Of a DNA stretch of 64,000 nt, positions 28,101 through 42,925 are shown one piece after another. The stretch is from Eleginops maclovinus (taxonomy: Eukaryota; Chordata; Actinopteri; Perciformes; Eleginopidae). Position 1 is the first letter of the stretch. Every line of letters starts with the position of its first letter. The translations under genes were made by a program, and so were the position numbers. Under the pieces are notes generated by a model, which ran no database searches, was not told the origin of the DNA, and saw nothing but the letters and a program-made list of their open reading frames with translations. The stretch lies in contig NC_086370.1 of the NCBI RefSeq assembly GCF_036324505.1, positions 22,592,290-22,656,289 of the forward strand, given 5' to 3'.

Positions 28101-31100
28101 GGACTCTTTAAAGTAGAGACTCTACATACTGATATACACCTGCACATCAGCAGGAGAGGACTCTTTAAAGTAGAGACTCTACATACTGATATACACCTGC
28201 ACATCAGCAGGAGAGGACTCTTTAAAGTAGAGACTCTACATACTGATATACACTTGAACATCAGCAGGAGAGGACTCTTTAAAGTAGAGACACTACATAC
28301 TGATATACACCTGAACATCAGCAGGAGAGAACTCTTTAAAGTAGAGACTCTACATACTGATATACACCTGAACATCAGCAGGAGAGGACTCTTTAAAGTA
28401 GAGACACTACATACTGATTTACACCTGCACATCAGCAGGAGAGGACTCTTTAAAGTAGAGACTCTACATACTGATATACACCTGAACATCAGCAGGAGAG
28501 GACTCTTTAAAGTAGAGACACTACATACTGATATACACCTGAACATCAGCAGGAGAGGACTCTTTAAAGTAGAGACTCTACATACTGATATACACCTGAA
28601 CATCAGCAGGAGAGGACTCTTTAAAGCAGAGACACTACATACTGATATACACCTGAACATCAGCAGGAGAGGACTCTTTAAAGTAGAGACACTACATACT
28701 GATATACACCTGAACATCAGCAGGAGAGGACTCTTTAAAGTAGAGACACTACATACTGATATACACCTGAACATCAGCAGGAGAGGACTCTTTAAAGTAG
28801 AGACACTACATACTGATATAGACCTGAACATCAGCAGGAGAGGACTCTTTAAAGTAGAGAAACCTCATCATGTAGATGGTTTTGGGAATGTTAATCACAT
28901 CCATGGTATTGAAAAGAAGAAGTGGCATCAGCAATAACAATGACCCCCTCCTTCCTGGAACACCATTGATCTCCGGTCTTTCATAAATAAAGGAAGTCTC
29001 TTTGTGGACCAGCACTCACCTACCGTCATGCTTCAATAGAGGACGTCCTTCTTTCATATTCTAGTTCATATTGTGCAGACACGCGTCTTCACAAGTTCAG
29101 TTTTTGCACACAAAGGTTGAACTGGTTTGTAATTTGAGCTTCATTTCAAAATTTCTAACAAATCAGTTTGTGCTTACTCTCGTCTGAGATGCAGCTTCGA
29201 AATATGTAGATTTACTGCCATTCGATAAACTAGTTTCATCTCACACCGTCAGGGTTTGTGACTCGATAAGTGTTTTGGGAAAAAAAAAAGATGCTGCAAG
29301 CTGCTCTTCTTCACAGAGACTGATGGGTGATGAATAACTAGAATAAATCAGTGCATAAAGAGGAGGGGTCACAGAAACTAAGGAGTGTGTGGATGATTTG
29401 AATCATGCTAAGAAATCTCTACATCTTTGTCTAAACCGGGTAACCTCTTCCTGTCAGCGTGCGCCCTCACACCAAAATGCAGATTCTCCCCAAAAAATGT
29501 AAAAGTTCTGCCAGAAATCAATATCTCTATGGGTCAGAAAGGGTTTAATGGGTCCAGAAATATGAAGATGATGTCAGATGTCTGGTCAGACGGCAGAGAC
29601 AGCCTACGGTGTCCGGGGGGTCTGCCGGGGACGAGGGGCAGGCAGCAGGCTGACACTGAGACTGAGATTTCTGATACTTTCTTTTACTCTCCTTTTTTCT
29701 GGAGAGGAAGTAAAGAAACCTCTGGATTTATTGGTTCTTTGAGGTCCAATATATGACTCAGCAGCTTTAAGACATGAAGACACTATTATTTTCAGCTTCA
29801 CTCTGGTGCGGTTGCTTCACCTGAAAGTGGGCGGGGCTTAATTTAAACCGGAAGTGACGTTAGCGCCTCGTGATATATTTTACTAGATAAAACCCTGTTT
29901 GTCCGTCTATAAAAAGCAATTAAAGTAGTGAATAAATGCACAATGTCAACTCATGCAATATGAAAATCTAAGATCTAGTCTCATAAAACAATATGGGTAT
30001 TTAATATATAAATATAAAGCTCAGCTCTTCGCCGCTCGTCCAACCCCTCCCTGCATCAATCACATTAGGCTGTGTTTATTCCTTCCCACTTGTTGACTGA
30101 ATGAAACACATCACAGAGTAAAGCCTTCATTAAGCTGAATGGTCTTAATGCTCTGTTATTTACACTTCCAGTTGGACAGCAGCCAGCGGGAAGCTGAGTG
30201 AGAATCACAGCGCTTCGTTCAGCACTTCCCGCAGTATGACTCGCTCGAGCTCTTAGTAAATAACACCTTCTGCAGACTGCTGTGGTGCTGAGTCTCCTCT
30301 GGTCCTTTCAAAGTGTATTCAGCATCACAGGCTGCAGCTAATGGTGTTACTACTTCATTTTAGTCTACTATGTTAAGAAACCCTGGTGAAGAGCAGCCAG
30401 TGACTCTCCACCAATCCTACTGACAGGTCTGAGAAGACAGAGCACTAATTAAACATCCCAGCTGCTCAGCCATGAATATTTTAAATATCAGGAAGCCCCT
30501 GTGAATTAACATATATTATGAGCTGCTATGATTTACCGCTGTGTTTACATTTAGTTTTGTCCAACTTTGCTCCTTTGTCTTTCATTTTCCCTGCAGCTGT
30601 TAACTCATTTGTGTCTCATATGGATTCATTTCTGTGACATAAAGTAAGTGCACATACTGTATACTGTGGCCAAATATATGAAGACTCTCACCTCAGACAG
30701 GTGCAGTCAGTGAGAGGCTTCTGACTGACAAACAGGCCCTCCGCTCTCAGAGACTCCGTCATCTCTTCAGCTTTACTCAGCTGCAGGTCCAGATCTGCAG
30801 AAAAAGACCACATATGGACATTGATATATGTAGTGTCTCTCCTGGGACATGTCTCCATGCTTTAATGTTCAAAAAGCTCTTTATTTTTCTCATACTGCCT
30901 GTGCTGAAGCACCTCTTTTCACCCTCTGTCTGAAACCACAGCCCAGTCTGCTCTGATTGGTTAGCTGGCCGGCTCTGTTGTGATTGGTCAACCACTTACA
31001 GATGTCCCGCCCCTTAGCCTATCTCATGCAATGTGTTGGAGCGCAAGGCAATAGGAGCACGAGTGTTTAATTTCATAGTAATCTCACGATGCATCGGATG

Positions 31101-34100
31101 TAAACGCGTTGGGATTTAAGCCTTTGCAGACCATTGACATACAGAGAAACACATAAAACACACTGCAGGAGAGGGAAAAACCCCAAAATGCATAACAGGG
31201 CCTCGTTAGGATTAATAAATCATACACAAAAGATCACTCCTCTGGAACATGATGACTAGGTTGTTGTTGAAAATGCATACTTTACATGTGAGTAAAGCCT
31301 GTTGTTAACAGTGAGCCGCCTACAGACCCATAAACATATTTAAACATCTAAAGAAACTGTTCAACTGCCTGAGCAGCGGGGTTGAATTTCTTTAAATATG
31401 TCTGACTTTGCTGTTGTTTTTCTGGCTTACTGTCTTTCCTCTAGCTCAGATTTCTGTCAAACAGAAGAAAGGAAAAACGGAGTGAATGAAACAAACAAAG
31501 GAGCTTGTAAAGCGTGTTGCAGAAAAAGAAAACTGTCAGCTTGTGATGTGTTGCTGTGAAAAGTGCAGCAGTTTAAATCTGTCTCTCTCCCTTTCTGAAG
31601 CACATTATCTAACACAAAAATAACCTCTCTGGACGTCCTCCAGGCTCTGCACTTTGAGCTGCAGGACTCTCTTCTCCTCCTGCAGGGAGCTCATGTGTCG
31701 GTTCCTGCGGCTCATCAGATCCATCTCTGAAAGTAGGGGGAGAAAGACGATTCATACTGGAGATGATTGAGTGAAAAGCACCAGAGGGGCCGAACTTAAC
31801 AATGAATTTACTCAGCTCAATAAGAGCAACTTCATATTTTTAAGACAAGGCATTTTTTAAATGTACTTTAACTGTACAAACAATCATAAAAGTAGTTCCC
31901 CTGAGCCCAAAAATAATAAGACAATGGCTCTCATTTGTCATCATGGGAGCTTCACTCACAATTTTGTTCGACTAATAAAAAGTAATTTCTGATTAAAAGC
32001 TGCCAGGCTTTAAAAAGTATGATATATTATGCTTTAAAACCTCTGTGACAGCATTTTTCGATAACACTGCATCATATTTATTGCTGACTTTACAGATTAC
32101 ATTATAATACCATACAATTAGACTTTAAAAACATAGCTTTAAAATCTAAATGTATCTAATATCTCAAACCACCATCTTTTCCTCACACGTCAGTAACCTT
32201 CAGCCTTTCTTTTTTACATAATACCCATCAAATAAACATAAATACAAGTGTGAGGGTCACATCTGTATTATCTAACATGTGTGTCCTGTGACGGTGTGTT
32301 CCCACCTTTGGTTAAGGCCTCCTCCTCCCTCTGCAGGTCCAGCCTCTCAGTGTGTGTTTGGCTCTCGGACCGTGCGCCTCTGTTCTCGCAGAGACTGAAG
32401 TCACTGTTGAACCGAGAGATTTCCTCAAGGAAGTTCTTCTCTTCTTCCCTAAGGTCCCACTTTATCTTGGCCTGGTATGAAAACAAGGATCATTTTAATA
32501 CAACTGCATCTGATGCTACTGTTGCTGCTCAAAGTAAAGAGTTTACAGTTTGATGTGACTCGCATTTTTTCATTTGTATTGAATTTGATTCATTTTACTC
32601 TGAAAATATTTGGATTATTTATTTATTTTTATTGGACACTCTTCTTTAAATTCTTATGTTTATTTATTTATTTTTCTTTTATTTGATCTTTTATTTTACA
32701 TTCTTACTTTAATTCCGTAAATTTAAATATACAATATTTCTTTTTAATTCATTTTTTATCTCTTTTTTAATTTTAGACAAAAACAGAGAAACCTAATTTC
32801 CCCGAGAGATAAAACTAAAGTATTCTGATCTGCTTTATCTTTTGACATGTTATACACCAAATGATTGCATAATGATTTAAAATAAATTACTTAAATTGTC
32901 AATTCCACATCTGAATATTTTTTATCAAATCAATGAAAATACTTTATTAATCTCTGGGGTAAATGACGTGACACATACGCTCCGTAATGACGTTAAAATA
33001 CGCTAAATAAGTCAAAAAGCAGATGTTTTAACACACAATGGTTAACCGACGTCTTCACATTACACATAACCAGTATGATATCAATATTAATTTAAACCAC
33101 TAGCTGTTCCCTGAGTCGGCTCCTCTGCCAGAGCAGCTCCTGGATCTGCTTCGACATCTGGACTTCACATTTCTTCATTAGGTCGCGCTGCAGCCGCATC
33201 GCAGAAAACTGCTGAGCCTGGAGTGCAGACACAAACGAGCTGGGAGATAACACACAGTCTGACAGCCACAGGCACTGAGAGTGAATACTTCCCATCTGCA
33301 ACGGCCTCATAAACATGGCCTTGGAACCCCCTGACAGTCACTATTATCCACCGCAGAAAAACTTCCTGCATTACATTAATGCACAACATCTTGTTTTTTC
33401 TTATATTGTCAATCCTGTGTAACATGTTGCACATTTCTGCTCCATGCTACCTATTTTAAATCAGCACAGCTCTCCACTTTGAACATAGTATATATGAAGA
33501 AGATGAAGATGAAGATTCAACTTTATTGTCATTGCACAGAGTACAAGTACTAGGACAACGAATGCGGTCTCTGCATTTGACCCATCCTAGTGTTAGGAGC
33601 AGTGGGCTGCCATTATGTACGGCGCCCGGGGAGCAGTGTAGGTAACCAGTGTCTTGCTCAGGGACACCACGGTGGCACTTGGTCTTTCGGGGACTTGAAC
33701 TGGTGACCTTCCATTTCCCAGGCCAAGCCCCTATGGACTTCGCCACCACCGCCCTATATATAGTATTTGTCATATTTTATTATATTTGACTGAACTCACT
33801 TTCTTGCATAATTATATATGTTTTTTAAAAGCTTTTATTTATTTATTTTTGCTACATATTTTCTTTCTGTGTCTTTGTATCAGGGATTAAAGCAAAAAAA
33901 AATCCTGAGCCTGAACTTTTTAGACTCATGCAAACAACTATATACATGTATGCAGATTATTGTATAGTGTTCACAATGGTTCCCAAACTGGGGGCCATGG
34001 CCCCCTTCCGTGGCCGTGACCCCCCTGGTGCCCCCCTTTTGATAAAAACACTCTTAAATAGTGAATTTTGAGCATGCTGTAGTAAATGCACTCTGAAATT

Positions 34101-37100
34101 TAGGGTACATTAAAAGGACTGATTTACTTTTCAAACAGTTTTAATAAATCAAATAATTCAACAATTTCAACTGTGTCGCCATTAGGGCGATATATTTTGA
34201 CTTTTATTTTGACACATTGAGAAAGAATACAAACTTTTACTTTGATACAATTTCCTGTAACTTCCTTACCACTTCCTGCCTTGTCATCAGTTACTTCCCA
34301 CTCAGTTCCTATCTGTTGAAAACAGTTAATACTTAAGAATTCCTGACCGTGAAAGATGCTAGAAGCAAAGTCGTAAGTAAAACTCATTGTTAAGTTAAAT
34401 AATTGATAGATTAAGTTAAGTTTAAAGTTGAAAGAGAAGGTAGTAATAGTCTTAAAAGATCGTTTTTATTTACATGTATTTACAAGGATATTTCATAAGA
34501 CTTCATGTGAAGCTGAACTTTATGTTAAAAAATGTCAAACTTTGTTTTGTTGCAGTTTTCACTCTGCCATGTAATGCTGGAATCTTCAGTAAACAACAGT
34601 GAAATGTTAACTACGACACAGACTCCTGGTTATTGCATCAGAGTTTAACTTGTTGGATAGCTTCAGTTGTTACACTGCAGTGAAGACAACACAGTGAAAA
34701 GACTGAGAAGTTAGCATTGAATAACGAGTCAAGATGGAAACTACATCTAATAAATCAGGAAAAAGTGGAAGCAGCTTTCATTCATCTGCCTCATCAACCA
34801 ATGCTTTACTTCGTGCACGAGCAAAAGCAGCAGCTACTAAAGTGCGTGCCGAATATGCTGAGCAAGAAGCCAAAGCTAGGATAGAAAAAGTGAAAAAAGA
34901 GACTGAGGCTGAAACACTAGCCATCTGCCGTGAAGCAGCAGAAGCTGAAGCCGTAGCAGCTGTCTGGGAATCAGCAGTTTCAGGAAGCAACAATTATATT
35001 GTGCTGGATGAAACAAATTCAACAGAACAAAGCAAACTTGAACGGACAAGTGAATACATCCAAACTCACTTCCATTCCACTAACTCCGTCCAACAAACAG
35101 CCATGAAGGCTAGTTCGCCACCAACTCAACCAATTACCTATGCCACTCTCAGTTATAGCCCGAACAACCCCTTTGTTTCACGCCATCAGCCGCCTGTTTT
35201 TTCATACGACAGCACAAACAATGTGGATTTTACAGACTATGACTTAGACTATGCGCCACCAGCAGCCAAAGAGTCAGTCAGCCAGAATCCATTTACCCGA
35301 GAAGGTCCGCGGGTTATTCCCAAGACTCTTACCTCGCAGATCAGTGACTTGAATATTGGAGCTCCATCCTTCAACCCCCAGCCAACAAATACTCAAAGTA
35401 TGCCTGCAACTGAACACCTGGCACAATATTTAGCTCGGCGTGACCTAGTGAATACAAGTTTGTACGAGTTTGATGATAAACCTGAAAATTATCGTGCTTG
35501 GCTGTCATCATACAAAAATGCCACTCAAGGACTTGGTCTCACAGCCACTGAGGAATTGGACTTGATGACGCGATGGCTTGGAAAAGAGTCCAGCAACCAG
35601 GTGAAACGTCTCCGTGCAGTGCACATAGCAAGTCCACAAATAGCACTGGGGAAAGCTTGGGAACGTCTTCAGGAGTGTTATGCAGCCCCAGAGGTGATTG
35701 AAAAGGCCCTCTTTACCCGACTGGATGCATTTCCCAGAGTCTCAGCCAAGGAAAATCTGAAGCTACGAGAGCTAGCTGACCTGCTTATGGAAGTGCAGTG
35801 TGCTAAAGAAGATGGCTACTTACCAGGCCTGTCCTACCTGGACACGACACGCGGAATTGAACCCATAGTGACCAAGCTGCCTTATGGACTCCAGGAAAAA
35901 TGGATCTCGGCCGGTTCTAAGTATAAAGAAGCAAATGGAGGACGGTTCCCACCGTTTGATTACTTCACGAAACTCATATGCTATGAGGCCAAGAAGAGAA
36001 ATGACCCTAGCTTTGCCTTTTTAAATACCACCACAATGTCATCTGTCAGAGCTGAAGGTGCCTTTCCTAAAACCTTCAAGAAACCCATTGCAGTTCACAA
36101 GATCAATGTCACTCCCACAGAGTCAAATGTCTCTAGTGATCCGAGTAAGATCTGCCCAATACATGCAAAACCCCACCCACTGAAGAAGTGCAAAGCCTTC
36201 AGAGCCGAAACTCTTGATGACAGAAAGGTATTTCTGAAAGAAAACGGAATCTGCTTTAAGTGCTGTAGCTCAACCAACCATATGGCAAAGGACTGCACTA
36301 CAATTGTTAAGTGTTTTGAGTGTGACAGCACCCGACATATCTCAGCTATGCACCCAGGACCAGCACCGCACCTCACGACTCCTCTGACCTCGCCACAACA
36401 TGGCGGGGAGGGAGAAGAGGTAAACGACACCAGTGAGGTTAGCGCAAGCTGCACAGCAGTATGTGGTACAGGACAAGTCGGACGGTCATGCTCCAAGATA
36501 TGCCTGGCAAGAGTGTACCAGAAAGACCACCCAGAGGAAGCCATCAAGGCCTACGTCGTGTTAGACGACCAAAGCAACCGATCGTTGGCCAAGTCCAGTT
36601 TCTTTGACAAGTTTGACATCCACACTAAGCCATATCCTTACCAACTGAAAACATGTTCTGGTATAGTAGACACTTTCGGCAGAAGGGCATCAGATTTTAT
36701 CGTGGAGTCCCTCAATGGAAAAGTTAGGATTCCCTTACCACCACTCACTGAGTGTAATGACTTACCTGATAATCGGTCTGAAATTCCCACACCAAATGCC
36801 GCTCTGCATCAGCCTCACCTGTCAAAGGTAGCAGAACACATCCCAAAGCTGGACCCCACTGCTGAAATCCTCCTGCTGCTAGGGAGAGACGCAATCAGAG
36901 CACACAAAGTAAGGGAACAAATAAATGGCCCCGCCAATGCACCCTTCGCACAACGCCTTGACTTAGGCTGGGTGCTGGTCGGAGAAGTCTGTCTAGGGAG
37001 CACACACAAGCCGAACGTCAGTTCCTTCCGGACGGCCATGGTCGACTGTCATCGGCCCTCACTCTTCCAGCCATGCACAAGCCTTTTGCACATTAAAGAG

Positions 37101-40100
37101 GAACTTCACGACAGACTGCCAGGAAACAGTGCCTTACCACCCAGAGCTAAGGAACACAGTCTGGGTCAAAATGTGTTTGACTGCACGGAACAGGACAATA
37201 AGCTAGCACCTTCAATCGAAGATGAAACTTTCCTCAAAATGATGGACAAAGACGTCTACAGAAACGATTCACACAGCTGGGTTGCTCCATTGCCGTTCAG
37301 ACTACCTAGGCAACAGCTTCCCAACAACCGCGAGCAAGCACTCAAGCGGTTTGGCTCACTCCAACGCCAATTCAAAAGAAAGCCAGAAATGCAACAGCAA
37401 TACGTGGAATTTATGGGTAAACTGCTGAAAAACAACCATGCTGAGGTGGCACCAGAGCTAAGAGAAGAAGAGTGCTGGTATTTACCAAGCTTTGCCGTGT
37501 ATCACCCACAGAAACCCGATCAAATCAGGGTAGTGTTTGATTCAAGTGCCCAACAGTCTGGGATCTCCTTGAATAACGTGCTCTTGACTGGACCGGATCT
37601 GAACAACACCCTTCTAGGAGTGCTCATGCGGTTCCGAAAGGACAAGGTCGCTGTGATGGCAGACATTCAACAAATGTTTTACTGCTTCCTTGTGGACGAA
37701 AAGCACAGAAACTACCTGTGATTCTTATGGTTCAAGGACAACAACGTAGCCAACGAGGTCATTGACTACAGAATGAAAGTTCATGTTTTCGGGAACAGCC
37801 CATCTCCTGCAGTGTCGATCTATGGGCTCAGAAGAGCCATCAGAGATGGCGCAGAAAAATATGGAACAGACACAGTCAACTTCGTCGAACGGCACTTTTA
37901 TGTTGATGACGGCCTCTGTTCTGTCCCAACTGATGCAGAGGCTATTGGGCTGCTTCATAGGACTCAAGCCTCACTTGCTGAGTCTAACTTGAGGCTCCAC
38001 AAATTTGTCTCAAACAGTCAGGCTGTCTTGGAAGCCTTCCCAAGTGAGGACTGCGTACAAGCCAAAAGGGATGTAGACCTCAGTGGAGATGAGTCACCCA
38101 CCCAACGCAGCTTGGGGCTCCTGTGGGAAATAGCAAGTGACACATTCACCTTCTCTGTGTCAACCGACACCAAACCATTCACCCGTCGAGGGGTTCATTC
38201 AATGGTGAACAGTGTCTTCGACCCTTTAGGGTTTCTGGCTCCAGTTACGATCCAAGGCAGGGGCCTTCTCAGAGAGTTGAATTCTGAGACATCGGAGTGG
38301 GACACCCCATTGCCTGAAGATAAGTTAGGCAAGTGGGAAGCTTGGAGAAACTCGCTTCAAGACTTGAGGCACTTTCATATACCTAGGATGTACACAGGCA
38401 TCTGCCCAGCCAAGGCTGAGCGAGTAGAACTCCACGTCTTTAGCGATGCATCTGTGAAGGCCATTGGTGCCGTAGCCTACCTGAAAGCCATCCAAGAAGA
38501 CACAGTAGACGTGGGATTTGTCATGGCAAAAGCCAAACTTGCCCCTCAATCAGACCCGACCATTCCCAGACTTGAACTGTGTGCAGCAGTCTTAGCAGTG
38601 GAAATAGCTGAGCTGATTCAGGATGAACTGGATCTAAAGCTGGATGCCACAAAGTTCTACACTGATAGCAAAGTTGTCCTTGGATACATTTACAACCAGT
38701 CCAGACGGTTCTATGTGTACGTCCATAATCGGGTCCAGCGTATACGCCAGTCTACCATCCCTGAACAATGGCACTACGTGAACACCGAAGACAATCCGGC
38801 TGACCTGGCGTCGCGGTCGGTCCCAGCAGCACACCTCACAAAGACAATGTGGTTCAACGGACCAACCTTCCTGCGCAAGCCCTCTGTTCAGCCAGACCCT
38901 GCCTCAGTCATACCTCAGTCATTCAGCATAGTCTCACCAGAGTCAGATGCAGAGGTCCGTCCAGCGGTGAAGAGCTACATTACTGATCTACAAGGGAAAG
39001 TTCTCAGCACAGAGCGCTTTGAAAGGTTCTCCACATTCGACACTCTCCAACGAGCCATCGCACTCCTTATTCATATAGGGAGATCCTTCAGCACTCCGAC
39101 AGGCAAGTGCAAGGGATGGCATCACTGTGACTTACCTCGTTCAGTGGATGAGCTTTCCCAAGCAAGAGAAGTCATCATCAGAGCTGTTCAGAGGAATACC
39201 TTTGTGAAGGAATTTGAAGCTCTGGAGAGAGGAAAGCAAGTTCCGTTAAGCAGCTGCCTACGCTCTCTCAACCCAGTCTTACAGGATGACCTCCTCTGCC
39301 TTGGAGGCAGACTGAAGAATGCAGATGTGTCCATTGAACAAAAGAACCCTGTCATTCTCCCAAAAGAACACCATGTGTCCTTGCTTCTCACCAGATACCA
39401 CCATGCCCAAGTAAAGCATCAGGGTCGCCAGTTAACAGAAGGTGCTGTACGAGCTGCTGGGCTCTGGATCCTGGGAGGCAAGCGGCTCGTTAACTCAACT
39501 ATTCACAAGTGCATCACCTGTCGCAGACTTAGAGGACGGATGCAGGAACAGAAAATGGCAGATTTGCCCACAGAACGCCTTACAACCTGCCCTCCCTTCA
39601 CGTATGTGGGACTGGATGTCTTCGGACCCTGGCACGTCTCCACCAGACGCACCAGAGGGACACAACCTCAGAGCAAGTGCTGGGCCATACTATTCTGCTG
39701 CATGAGCTCCAGGGCAGTTCACATCGAGGTGATTACCTCAATGGACACCTCAAGCTGCATAAACGCATTGAGGCGTTTCTTTGCCATAAGAGGACCAGCC
39801 AAACAACTGAGGTCAGACTGCGGCACAAATTTCATTGGGGCTTGCAAAGAACTTGGGCTGAGTGCAGATCAACCAGACAGCACAGTGCAGAGGTATCTGC
39901 AACATCAAGGATGCTCCTGGGTGTTTAACCCGCCTCATGCCTCACACATGGGGGGTTCATGGGAGCGCCTCATTGGGTTAGCCCGAAGAATCCTGGATTC
40001 GACGCTCCGCGAACACAGCACTCGCCTAACTCATGATGTTCTGTGCACACTAATGGCAGAAGTGACAGCAATTCTGAACGCAAGACCACTAGTTCCAGTA

Positions 40101-42865
40101 TCGAATGATCCCGAGAATCCATTCATCCTCACACCATCGATGCTGTTAACGCAGAAAGTGGGCGTCCCACCACCTCCAGGTGACTTCACAGGCAGAGACC
40201 TCCTCACGAAGCAGTGGAGACAAGTACAAGCATTATCCAACTTGTTCTGGAACCGTTGGAGACAAGTGTACCTGTCAACCTTACAAAGCCGCAAGAAATG
40301 GACAAGGTCCCACCAGAACCTGCAAGACGGTGACATCGTCCTCCTCAAAGACAACCAAGCTGCCCGCAACAACTGGCCTTTGGCAGTGGTCACAAAGGCT
40401 ATTCCAGGAACAGATGGAAGAGTCCGTAAGGTGGAACTAAAGACAGCAAACCAAGGCCAACCAAAGACTTACCTTAGACCAGTGATGGAAACGGTTTTGC
40501 TTCTTCATAAGAACTGATGTTTCAGTTGTAGATCTTAGTTGAATGTAATGTTCATGCTAGTATAGTGACCTCACAGTGGTCACAGCGGGGAGTGTGTCGC
40601 CATTAGGGCGATATATTTTGACTTTTATTTTGACACATTGAGAAAGAATACAAACTTTTACTTTGATACAATTTCCTGTAACTTCCTTACCACTTCCTGC
40701 CTTGTCATCAGTTACTTCCCACTCAGTTCCTATCTGTTGAAAACAGTTAATACTTAAGAATTCCTGACCGTGAAAGATGCTAGAAGCAAAGTCGTAAGTA
40801 AAACTCATTGTTAAGTTAAATAATTGATAGATTAAGTTAAGTTTAAAGTTGAAAGAGAAGGTAATAATAGTCTTAAAAGATCGTTTTTATTTACATGTAT
40901 TTACAAGGATATTTCATAAGACTTCATGTGAAGCTGAACTTTATGTTAAAAAATGTCAAACTTTGTTTTGTTGCAGTTTTCACTCTGCCATGTAATGCTG
41001 GAATCTTCAGTAAACAACAGTGAAATGTTAACTACGACACAGACTCCTGGTTATTGCATCAGAGTTTAACTTGTTGGATAGCTTCAGTTGTTACACTGCA
41101 GTGAAGACAACACATCAACATTTCAATAACTTTGAACTTTGTTCATCAGAAATAAAATGGCAAATTAAATACACAGATGTTAATAAAACCAATAGAAAGT
41201 TATATCAAGTAATATCAAAACAAGTAATCAAAAACATTAACTCCTACATGAAATGATAACTTAAATCAAATAGAAAGAAATAAACAAAGTGCATTTGTAT
41301 CTCCAAAGTACTTTTTAGTGGGGTTTAAGTTATCAAAACTAGATTCAAAAAATGAAACAAAGTGCTCTATTTTTTCCTCTTTTTTCCGGGTTCTGAGTCA
41401 TCCGAACTCTTCCTTTTTCCAGAGGTAGTTGAGGCTATTGAAGAGGATTTCTTGGCTGGACCATGAAACAGAGAAAATAACTTTGGTTGCCCAGAGGATG
41501 CAGTGGATGGCCCAGAGGAGGAGGCAGAGGGCCCAGAAATTTTTTTTTCCACTCCAAGTGCTGCAGGCCGGAAATCCGGCCCGGGGCCGGAATACTTTAA
41601 TCCATGTTGTATGCACCATATCTACCAAAGCAAGTGATACGATGGACAGCGGCTGGAACCACTGTTGTGCTGTTTACGGAATCAGGTGACAGGGAAGTAA
41701 CCCAACAAAAATGATCCTTTTCCTTGGCTTATTTTACAGTACATTGCGGTATATATTTGCTTTCAAACTTTCTAGCAAACTTTTTAGGATCCAGCCTCAA
41801 AGAAAGATAATAAGCTATATTATGTAGGATGTTTTTAAAGTTCCCTGAGGTCAGACTTTCTGAACACTTTCCAGTCTGCTGCCGGATCTGTCAAGGCGGT
41901 GAGTTTGTTGTTTCTTATATTCCCTGCACAGAACATTCTCAGCAAAGCACAATCAGCTTCCAAGTTTTGTAAATGCTGTAATTATCTTAAGCCAGCTCTC
42001 ATAAACTGTAAGACGTTACATCATGATGGCTGTAAACACACTGAGCTGTAAACACACCCTGCATAACTGCATGATGTAAACACTCTCAATATTCCTCTCT
42101 ATGGGGTGAGAAAAGGTATCCGTGTTCTGCGTTCTCAGGCGGACAACATGGGGTTGCAATTCAACAAATTATCTAATTGGCTCTTCTGATCGGACGTCCA
42201 CAGGAAGAATTTTGCCATAATTCCTAGAGGTCAACGAGCATGCCTTTCGACATCATATCTCACACAAGCTTAAAAGCTTTCACTAATGTTATCCGGTGGA
42301 AATTAGCCATTGATTTCGCATTGGCACTTGCAATTTGTACCGTTGATAAAATGAATGGGAGGGATTAGGTGATTTAAATCATAAAGGAGACTGACTCATC
42401 AATACGCCAATATGCACTTCCTGAAGTGTCAATGCAACTAAGAGTGTGTGCTGCCTGTAGGTTTTTTTATTTTGTCTTTACACTTTACCAGATTAAAAAA
42501 TGAAATGAGCAGTGGAATGATGCTGCTCCTGACAAAACTAACACAATAGTAACATATTAACATATTACTGATCCTGTTACTGTTCCTTACTCAATAACCC
42601 CAGATTATCATTTACTGTAGCCCATCTACAGCCAAAATTAAAGGTCAAACTCAATCATATTCACGTAAATGAGTATAAGGCTGTGAATCTGCAGATATCC
42701 GGCTGTTCTTTCATAAATCACAATTTCCATCAAATAGGCAAAGTCAAATTCATCATTTACTTACACTGGCTCACTGTGAACATATTATGACATTGGTGAA
42801 AACGTGTGGTTAATATTTGATAAAACGTGTTAAACTGATAGAAAAGTGTTTTATAAACCTGTTAA

Positions 42866-42925
<60 letters not shown>

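Larger units (their letters stand above)
34172..41114 (+). mobile_element. BEL/Pao LTR retrotransposon, nearly intact, young
   Basis: The element is 6943 bp: two 522-bp LTRs starting TGTG and ending CACA, flanked by a 5-bp target duplication tcaac (34167-34171 and 41115-41119), the size usual for BEL/Pao. I could find only one mismatch between the LTRs (A/G near 34443 versus 40864), so the insertion is recent. A purine-rich stretch (gcggggag) directly before the 3' LTR can serve as polypurine tract. I did not find a convincing primer-binding site. There is one gag-pol reading frame and no env-like frame before the 3' LTR. It sits in ccdc172 intron 2 in the opposite orientation. Confidence 0.95.

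Noticed and set aside
36095..36547. 150-codon minus-strand frame
   Set aside because: Antisense shadow of the BEL gag-pol frame.
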